Below are positions 58,786 to 64,000 of a stretch of 64,000 nt of DNA, in pieces (positions within the stretch are counted from its first letter, which is position 1; every line of letters starts with the position of its first letter). Origin of the DNA: DASRDR01 sp963812945 [NCBI: uncultured Candidatus Rokubacteria bacterium]. GTDB taxonomy: Bacteria > Methylomirabilota > Methylomirabilia > Rokubacteriales. The notes beneath the pieces are model-generated. The model saw only the letters and a program-made list of their open reading frames with translations. It was not told where the DNA came from and did not search any database. Both the position numbers and the translations under genes were made by a program. The stretch spans positions 3,844,001-3,908,000 of the forward strand of contig CAWEXD010000008.1 of the NCBI GenBank assembly GCA_963812945.1, read 5' to 3'.

Positions 58786-60068
58786 CTGTCCTTCGCCAAA
58801 ACTCCGTCCGTCCGCCAAGTGGTTGATCTGTCGGCTCTGATCCGAGAGAATCCCAGCTCGATGATCACCCGCCTGCTCCACCCCCTTCGACTCCTCCCGT
58901 TCCTCTGCGGCGGCCACCGCCAGCTCGCCCTGGAGAACCTCGCCTTGCGCCAGCAACTCGCCGCCTACAAGAGAACGACGACACGGCCCAAACTTCGCCG
59001 GACTGATCGCCTCTTCTGGGTGTGGCTGGCCAGGGTCTGGGCGGGGTGGAGGCAGCCCCTCCTGATCGTGACTCCCGACACCGTCCTGCGGTGGCAGCGG
59101 CGCCGCTTCCGCGAGCACTGGACCAAGCTCTCCGGGCGGCCCACCGTGGGCCGCCCGCCGGTCAACGCGGAGCTCAAGGCCCTGGTCGGGAAGATGGCCG
59201 CGGCCAATCCCCTCTGGGGTGCCCCGAGGATCCACGGTGAGCTCCTGAAGCTCGGCATCCACGTGGCCGAGCGCACCGTCTCCCGGCTGTTGCCGAAGCG
59301 CCGTATGCCTCCCTCGCAGACCTGGCGCACGTTCCTGACCAATCACGTCCGGGACCTGGTCTCCGTCGATTTCTTCACGGTCCCCACCGCGCGCTTGCGG
59401 GTGCTCTTCGTCCTCGTCGTGCTCGCTCACCATCGCCGGCGCGTCGTCCACTTCAACGTCACCGAGCATCCCACCGCACACTGGACGGCCCAGCAGATCG
59501 TGGACGCCTTCCCGGACAACACCGCGCCGTCCTACCTCCTCCACGATCGCGACCAGGTCTACGGTCACGCATTCCGGCAACGCGTGAAGGGCATGGGAAT
59601 CGGTGAAGTCCTGAGCGCGCCCTCCTGCCCGTGGCAGAACCCCTTCGCGGAGCGACTCATCGGCTCGATCCGGCGCGAGTGCCTGGATCATGTCCTCGTG
59701 CTTGGTGAACCGCACCTGCGCCGCATCCTGACCCGCTACGTCGCGTACTATCACCGGGCGCGCACTCACCTCTCGCTCGACAAAGATGCACCCGACCGAC
59801 GGCCAATCGAGCCACCGGAGCTCGGCAGGGTCATCCAGCTTCCCGAAGTCGGTGGCCTGCACCATCGCTATGTCCGCCGCGCAGCCTAGTCAAGCACCCC
59901 CAGCCAGCTCTCATCGCCACCAACCCGCGCCATCCGCCCCACTGAGAACCTCGTCTTACCGTGCAAGGCCGCTCGTATAAGGCCCTACCTCCTACCAGTC
60001 GGCTTGGGCGTGTCGGAAGCGCATGGACGCTCGCCCAGCGAATCGGACGCGGTTTTGGCGAAGGACAG
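58786..60068. mobile_element. Complete rve-type insertion sequence (1.28 kb)
   Basis: Terminal repeats CTGTCCTTCGCCAAAACT (58786-58803) and GGTTTTGGCGAAGGACAG (60051-60068) match at 17 of 18 positions. One intact transposase inside. No clear target duplication. The 5' end of a second copy is at 20138-20281. Confidence 0.88.
58861..59889 (+). CDS. IS transposase with rve integrase core
   Basis: 342 aa from the ATG at 58861. MITRLLHPLRLLPFLCGGHRQLALENLALRQQLAAYKR opening; HTH_21-like WGAPRIHGELLKLGIHVAERTVSRLL; DDE core DLVSVDFFTVPT (first Asp), YLLHDRDQVYG (second Asp), SPWQNPFAERLIGSIRREC-type segment (CPWQNPFAERLIGSIRREC, Glu), then YVAYYHRARTHLSLDKDAP. Single-frame transposase common in this kind of GC-rich genome. 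Complete. Confidence 0.88.
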   Translation: MITRLLHPLRLLPFLCGGHRQLALENLALRQQLAAYKRTTTRPKLRRTDRLFWVWLARVWAGWRQPLLIVTPDTVLRWQRRRFREHWTKLSGRPTVGRPPVNAELKALVGKMAAANPLWGAPRIHGELLKLGIHVAERTVSRLLPKRRMPPSQTWRTFLTNHVRDLVSVDFFTVPTARLRVLFVLVVLAHHRRRVVHFNVTEHPTAHWTAQQIVDAFPDNTAPSYLLHDRDQVYGHAFRQRVKGMGIGEVLSAPSCPWQNPFAERLIGSIRRECLDHVLVLGEPHLRRILTRYVAYYHRARTHLSLDKDAPDRRPIEPPELGRVIQLPEVGGLHHRYVRRAA

Positions 60069-60585
60069 CCTCACGCGAAAACAAGCGCAGGAAGCGAAGG
60101 AGGACTTTGCTACTGCTAGGCTTCGAACCCGTGTTTCTGTGCTGCCTCGGTCGCCCGCTTCAAAATCAGGGAGTTGCAGCACAGCGGCCGTCGGATCCCC
60201 GCAGGATGGACATTCGGGCCGTGTTTCTCAGGCTGCTGCCGAGTAGTAATCCGGCGCGTGGTGCCTGGCACGCGGTCGCAGGTCCACACCGCGGGCCTCG
60301 CCGGGGGCCGTTGGGCGTTTCCCATCTCCACTCAGGCTCTCGCGGCGATGTGTTCAGCCAAGTAGGTCGCGTCCTCCTCGAGGCCGTAGTCGAGCGAGAG
60401 GCTAGCTAACGGATCAGGCCGCCCGACCCGCCCGCCAGCTCCCGCCCGAGGCCTTCCGCTAGGGCCGCATCCTGGTTTGGCCCGACTCCTGGGGGCGACT
60501 ACGGCCCTCCGTCAGGCGAATCCCAGCGTCCCCGCCGCGTCTGCGAACAGACGGGGAGCCGATGGTGGGCGCGATCGCGCACGAA
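60069..60585. other. 500-bp intergenic region right of the IS
   Basis: No gene supported. CTTCGAACCCGTG near 60120 and similar strings resemble T-arm scraps but no cloverleaf forms. Confidence 0.4.
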
Positions 60586-60732
60586 TCAGGCGGCGGGGAC
60601 GGGCCGCCCCGGCGGCGGCTCGGCGGCCAGGCCGAGCGCGCCCAAGAGCCACCGCACTACATCGGGTTCGGTGACCGCGCCGAGGATCCGCCGCCGGCCC
60701 CGCAGCGATCGCACACCAGCTATTTTCGGCAT
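60586..60732 (-). pseudogene. CBS-domain protein, C-terminal fragment
   Basis: 48 codons: MPKIAGVRSLRGRRRILGAVTEPDVVRWLLGALGL... The phrase GRRRILGAVTEPDVVRWLL is the end of a CBS domain (second strand and helix). Too short to fold alone; likely a remnant. Confidence 0.4.
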
Positions 60733-60750
60733 GCTTCCTCGCTTGTTTGT

Positions 60751-61881
60751 TCACGGCCTTTGTTTGCCAACATCTGTGGCAAGCTCCTCGAGCTCCGCAT
60801 TGCGATGTTTGTGCGCAAAGGTGAGATGTTTCCTGAATTCCTTCCCGTACATCTCCAGCAAAGTCACAAATAATGTGGCAATCACGGGGCCGATGAGGAA
60901 GCCCATTATGCCGAATAGTCCGATGCCACCCAGGATCGAAAAGAAAACCATCAACTCAGGCATACCGGCGTCGTGTCCGATTATGATGGGTTCAAGAAGG
61001 TTATCGATCAGACCAACAAACGTGGCGATGACGAACAGTGCAATTCCCTGCCACAGGTGACCACTGAAAGCCAGGATCAGAGCCGCGGGATACATGACCA
61101 GCCAAGGCCCCACAATCGGAAGAACTGAAAGGAAAACCATTACTACACCCCAGAGCACTGGCGCTTGGATGCCAAACGCCCAAAAGGTCAGTCCTCCAAG
61201 AGTCCCTTTTATCACCGCGACCAGGAGCGTGCCCTTGGCGGTGGCACGCGAAGCCGAAACAACCCGGCGAAGGAGCTCGTCGTTGTAATCATCGGCCAGC
61301 GGACTAAGGTATTTCAGCTGCGCCAGAATCTGCGGCCCGTCGCGGAAGAAGTAAAACATGGTAAAGAACGCAATGCAAAGCGTGGAGATAAACTCCACGG
61401 TTCCTCGCGACAGCACCTCAATCGCGTTGGCGAGCAGCTCAGATCCTCTCTTAGCCAGGTGCTCAAAGGATTTTGTGAGCGGCGCCTCTTCAAGATGCAG
61501 TTTCCGAATCAGGGAAGATGACTGCACCTTTTCCGCGATGCTCCCTTCGAAAAGCTCCTTGACCCGCGGCCCGGCGCTTTGAGACAGGCGGACCGCCTCT
61601 CTTGAGACCAGTTCGGCCACGGCGAACGCGGGAAGTAACAGCCCCAATGACAGCATCGCGCAACAGACAAACGCGCTGAGGGACTTTCGCCCGCGCGTTA
61701 TCCGGACCAGCCACGCATGCAATGGATAGAACAGGCCCGCGCTCACCGCTGCGAGGATCACCGGCACCAGAAAAGGCCTGATCATGCCGACGAAAACAGC
61801 CGCGGCAGCGAGCAGGATGACCACAAGGGAGTAGCGAGCGAACTTATCGGCGCCGTACGGTTGCGATCCAGGCTCATTCAT
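60751..61881 (-). CDS. AI-2E family transporter (PerM-like)
   Basis: 376 aa, about eight membrane helices in the usual 3+1+4 layout: FARYSLVVILLAAAAVFVGMIRPFLVPVILAAVSAGLFYPL, a central soluble part (SREAVRLSQSAGPRVKELFEGSIAEKVQ), then FISTLCIAFFTMFYFFRDG and the conserved NLLEPIIIGHDAGMPELMVFFSILGGIGLFGIMGFLIGPVIATLFVTLLEMY. Exporter family with proposed roles in AI-2 or ion and solute movement. Its GC is visibly lower than that of its neighbours and of the AI-2E fragment at 56 kb, which suggests acquisition. Confidence 0.9.
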   Translation of the reverse strand: MNEPGSQPYGADKFARYSLVVILLAAAAVFVGMIRPFLVPVILAAVSAGLFYPLHAWLVRITRGRKSLSAFVCCAMLSLGLLLPAFAVAELVSREAVRLSQSAGPRVKELFEGSIAEKVQSSSLIRKLHLEEAPLTKSFEHLAKRGSELLANAIEVLSRGTVEFISTLCIAFFTMFYFFRDGPQILAQLKYLSPLADDYNDELLRRVVSASRATAKGTLLVAVIKGTLGGLTFWAFGIQAPVLWGVVMVFLSVLPIVGPWLVMYPAALILAFSGHLWQGIALFVIATFVGLIDNLLEPIIIGHDAGMPELMVFFSILGGIGLFGIMGFLIGPVIATLFVTLLEMYGKEFRKHLTFAHKHRNAELEELATDVGKQRP

Positions 61882-62367
61882 ATTGTCCCCCAGCTTCGCC
61901 GCGACTCCGCGTCGTCGATTTGTATCATCAGGGCGCGCATTTTCTCGCTCGCATCCTTAATGCGCGGGGTCCCCGACGGCCAGTCGATGTACAAACAGGC
62001 CGAGAAATCCCGCGGTCGTCATCGAATAAGAAACCGGGGAAATCCACCGACACTTTGGATAACGTGCCAAATCGCCCTCCGACTGTTCAAGCGCCACGAA
62101 CTCACCGACCTGCGCCTGCGTGGCCGAACGTAGGGAGTGACAACGCCCTTTCTTGCCCCAGCCACGTCGCCTGGTGTCCACCCAAGCGTCGCGTCATCAT
62201 GGTGAGGCGTCGCGTCACTACGGTGGGCAGAGTGTAGCGCGCGGCGGAGGGGCCCGGCAAGGCGATGGGAGGTCGGTGAGATAAGGCCCGGAACCCGTAT
62301 GTCTAGCATTCGGGCATCTCCGTCATGAGAGCCGGTATTTTGCACGCGCGGCAATTCGATGAAAGGC
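61882..62367. other. 490-bp intergenic region
   Basis: Lower-GC start continuing from the AI-2E gene, no gene supported. Nothing else recognised. Confidence 0.4.
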
Positions 62368-62871
62368 CTAGCAGCTATGTGTCCGGCGTCGTGGCAACTT
62401 GGCGGCGTACCGCCGATTCTCTTCCCGCAGCGAGATCCCTGCGGATCGGGGAGGAACGGTGCGATGGTCCGAGCGCGTCCCTCCGATCGTCCGCACCTCG
62501 AAGCGCCGACACCACTTGAAGCTGCGGGGTCCCCGATGGCAAGACTGCCTGGCCCTGCCAGCCGTGGCTCTTAGGCGAGCGATGAAGAAGCCACCCAGGA
62601 GCCCCATGGCTAGGGAACCACCTGAGCGGCCCACCGGCCGGGCGCTCATGGCTAGGGACACCTGACCGGATCTGCCCGAACCCGCAGGTGAGGCATGCGT
62701 CTGCGGCATCAGTGGTAAGGATTGCAGGTTTGTGTCCCTGCGCCGAGCATCCAAAGACGGCCGTCTGATGCGAAACTCCGCAGTCAAGAGATCGACCGCG
62801 TCTTCGACGTCCGCCGCGATCTGCATCTCGGCAGCCCTGATGTGTTCTGGGCGCGCGGTGCTCACGGGCAT
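62368..62871 (-). CDS. Uncertain ORF overlapping the preceding small gene
   Basis: ATG at 62871 lies inside the stop of the 62862-63164 gene (ATGCCCGTGA). First ~45 residues (MPVSTARPEHIRAAEMQIAADVEDAVDLLTAEFRIRR...) look protein-like; the rest is arginine-rich. It contains DTNLQSLPLMPQTHA, matching DTNLQSPRLMSQTHA before the upstream gene. Low support. Confidence 0.25.
   Translation of the reverse strand: MPVSTARPEHIRAAEMQIAADVEDAVDLLTAEFRIRRPSLDARRRDTNLQSLPLMPQTHASPAGSGRSGQVSLAMSARPVGRSGGSLAMGLLGGFFIARLRATAGRARQSCHRGPRSFKWCRRFEVRTIGGTRSDHRTVPPRSAGISLREENRRYAAKLPRRRTHSC
62693..62742 (-). repeat. Duplicated leader, copy 1
   Basis: 50 bp about 82% identical to 63149-63198. On the minus strand it contains GGACACAAACCTGCA and an ATG followed by CGCAGACGCA, i.e. 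a leader plus start codon region. Confidence 0.55.
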
Positions 62872-63164
62872 CCCTCGCGCTTCCAGCGCCACCTGAACTC
62901 GGCAGCCACCTGCTCGGGGGTCATGTTCCGCACTGAGGATTCGCCGGGAAGTTGAGCGGTGTTGTGCGTCGGGTCGTAGACCACGGAGTACCCGTAGCCC
63001 TCAAGCCGCGCTCCGGTGCGGGTCAGCTGTTCCGTGGTAACTCCTCGCGGAGGGAGCCGCCTCATGCGGCGCTCCCAGCGTTCCCGTCGCCGGACATGCC
63101 GCCGGGCACGCTGGGTGGCTCGATAGACCGACCAACCCGCGGTCAGGGCGTGCGTCTGCGACAT
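62862..63164 (-). CDS. Hypothetical small basic protein, 100 aa
   Basis: MSQTHALTAGWSVYRATQRARRHVRRRERWERRMRRLPP..., highly arginine-rich first half, then TGARLEGYGYSVVYDPTHNTAQLPGESSVRNMTPEQVAAEFRWRWKREGCP, a compact second half ending with a helix. No family recognised. The ATG at 63164 lies in a leader that is duplicated at 62.7 kb. Could be a small nucleic-acid-binding protein. Confidence 0.45.
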   Translation of the reverse strand: MSQTHALTAGWSVYRATQRARRHVRRRERWERRMRRLPPRGVTTEQLTRTGARLEGYGYSVVYDPTHNTAQLPGESSVRNMTPEQVAAEFRWRWKREGCP

Positions 63165-63198
63165 CAGTCGTGGAGACTGCAGGTTTGTGTCCGTGCAC
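63149..63198 (-). repeat. Duplicated leader, copy 2
   Basis: Carries the ATG (63164-63162) of the small basic protein and the conserved GGACACAAACCTGCA 15-20 bases upstream of it. Confidence 0.55.
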
Positions 63199-63666
63199 GG
63201 GGGGGTCTCGACTAGGCGGGAGTAGCCCTGGGACGTAACGGTGGGTGACGTATGCGACAGCGCCAAAGAGGCGATCGAGGCGTCCGCGATCAGCCCGGTG
63301 GGGCGACGGCGCCTCAGTTGGGTCAACGCCGCCCCAAGAAGATCCCACGAGCGGTGCGTCGTCGCCCGGGTAGGCGTCCGAGTCGAGCACTTCGGACGAC
63401 GCCGGAGCGCGCATGACGTGGCACCCGGCTTGCCTGTACTAGAAGACTGGGGGATGGATGCCGAGCCCAATCGTGGAAAGGGCGCACCATGACGTCCGGC
63501 ATCCTGGTCGCGGACCTCGCGTGGTCGGAGCAGGGCTTCGACGACACGCACGCCGAGGCCGGTCACGGCCGATGGGCAGCAGGGATGACGCGGCCCGGGG
63601 ACGGGACCCTCCGCACGACCGACATGTGCTGCGCGTGACCACGACGACCTTGAAGGGGGGAGAGCC
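63199..63666. other. 470-bp intergenic region
   Basis: No gene supported. AAGGGGGGAG at 63652-63661 is the ribosome binding site of the DUF1269 gene. Confidence 0.4.
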
Positions 63667-64000
63667 ATGAACAAGATGATCGTGACCGTGTTCAACGACG
63701 AGAGCAGCGCCTACAAGGGCGTCAATGCTCTCAAACAACTTCACACGGAGGGTAGCCTGACACTGTATGCCACTGCGGTCATCGCGAGAGACGCGAAGGG
63801 CGCGGTCGGTATCAAGCAAGCGGCTGATCAAGGGCCGCTCGGGACTCTTCTCGGATGGGCGACCGGGAGCCTCATCGGGCTGCTCGGCGGCCCGGTTGGT
63901 CTGGCCGTTGGAGCCGTGACCGGCACGGCCGCGGGTTCGCTGTACGACCTGGCGCAGCTCGGCGTCAGCGAGGATTTCGTGGCTGAAGTCTCGCGGTACC
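63667..64000 (+). CDS. DUF1269-family protein (3' partial)
   Basis: At least 111 aa, cut by the window edge. MNKMIVTVFNDESSAYKGVNALKQLHTEGSLTLYATAVIARDAKGAVGIKQAADQGPLGTLLGWATGSLIGLLGGPVGLAVGAVTGTAAGSLYDLAQLGVSEDFVAEVSRY is a typical DUF1269 start: a ferredoxin-like N-terminal domain then a glycine-rich hydrophobic hairpin. Probably membrane-associated; function unknown. ATG with AAGGGGGGAG eight bases upstream. Confidence 0.85.
   Translation, partial: MNKMIVTVFNDESSAYKGVNALKQLHTEGSLTLYATAVIARDAKGAVGIKQAADQGPLGTLLGWATGSLIGLLGGPVGLAVGAVTGTAAGSLYDLAQLGVSEDFVAEVSRY

Noticed and set aside
60110-60160. CTTCGAACCCGTG string right of the IS
   Set aside because: Isolated T-arm-like string without any other tRNA element.
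1-64000. CRISPR arrays, riboswitches, toxin-antitoxin pairs or named anti-phage systems
   Set aside because: No regularly spaced repeats, no recognisable aptamer folds, and the SNF2-like gene has no defence partners nearby.

Overview
The window is a 64-kb, GC-rich segment from an uncultured bacterium. There is no rRNA and only one intact tRNA. Gene content and style (LL-diaminopimelate aminotransferase, HemL-like aminotransferase, PaaK-like ligases, many GTG/TTG starts, GGGGTCAGACCCC-type palindromes) suggest a soil or subsurface lineage such as Candidatus Rokubacteria/Methylomirabilota. That assignment is inference, not proof.

Left part (1-18.2 kb) is orderly and intact: a hybrid histidine kinase; an amino-acid group (HemL-like aminotransferase, DapL, type II haloacid dehalogenase, amidinotransferase); an MFS exporter coupled to a small secreted protein; then a cluster of three PaaK/CapK-like adenylate-forming enzymes, an NMT1-type periplasmic binding protein, two GT4 glycosyltransferases and an APH-like kinase. 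The cluster looks like a small glycoconjugate or natural-product locus.

Middle part (18.4-53.7 kb) is accessory DNA bounded by the two halves of a split tRNA-Asp gene: the 3' half at 18461-18508 and the 5' half, with its promoter, at 53669-53709. An intact tRNA-Asp lies inside at 27271-27348 beside a decayed tyrosine integrase, which defines a nested 8.8-kb element. That element carries a block of foreign composition (20.28-26.25 kb): a LacI-regulated operon with an FAD oxidoreductase, a sugar-binding protein and two permeases, but no ATPase. It is cut on one side by an IS remnant and on the other by the truncated integrase. From 27.4 to 51 kb there are many broken genes (transposase, alpha/beta hydrolase, YCII, serine hydrolase, PfpI, DUF1801, RibD, GNAT, methyltransferase) between intact accessory genes: F420-type enzyme, VOC proteins, epoxide-hydrolase-like protein, a large cyclase/AAA/TPR regulator, QacA-type exporter, berberine-bridge oxidase, ECF sigma, TetR. 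Two attC-like hairpins around a VOC gene suggest a relic integron cassette array, one hairpin being interrupted by an intact IS1380 copy with a TTAG target duplication.

Right part (50.9-64 kb): O-methyltransferase, AraC regulator, an SNF2 helicase cut off at a 49-bp repeat, an AI-2E transporter fragment, an aspartate 4-decarboxylase fragment, a STAS domain, PPK2, a complete rve-type IS with matching terminal repeats, an intact AI-2E transporter of lower GC, two small genes sharing a duplicated leader, and the start of a DUF1269 gene.

The most notable signals are the split/intact tRNA-Asp arrangement, the relic integron, a 32-bp sequence present three times, a membrane-anchored 15-residue-repeat protein, and the paired PaaK paralogs of which one has lost its ATP loop.
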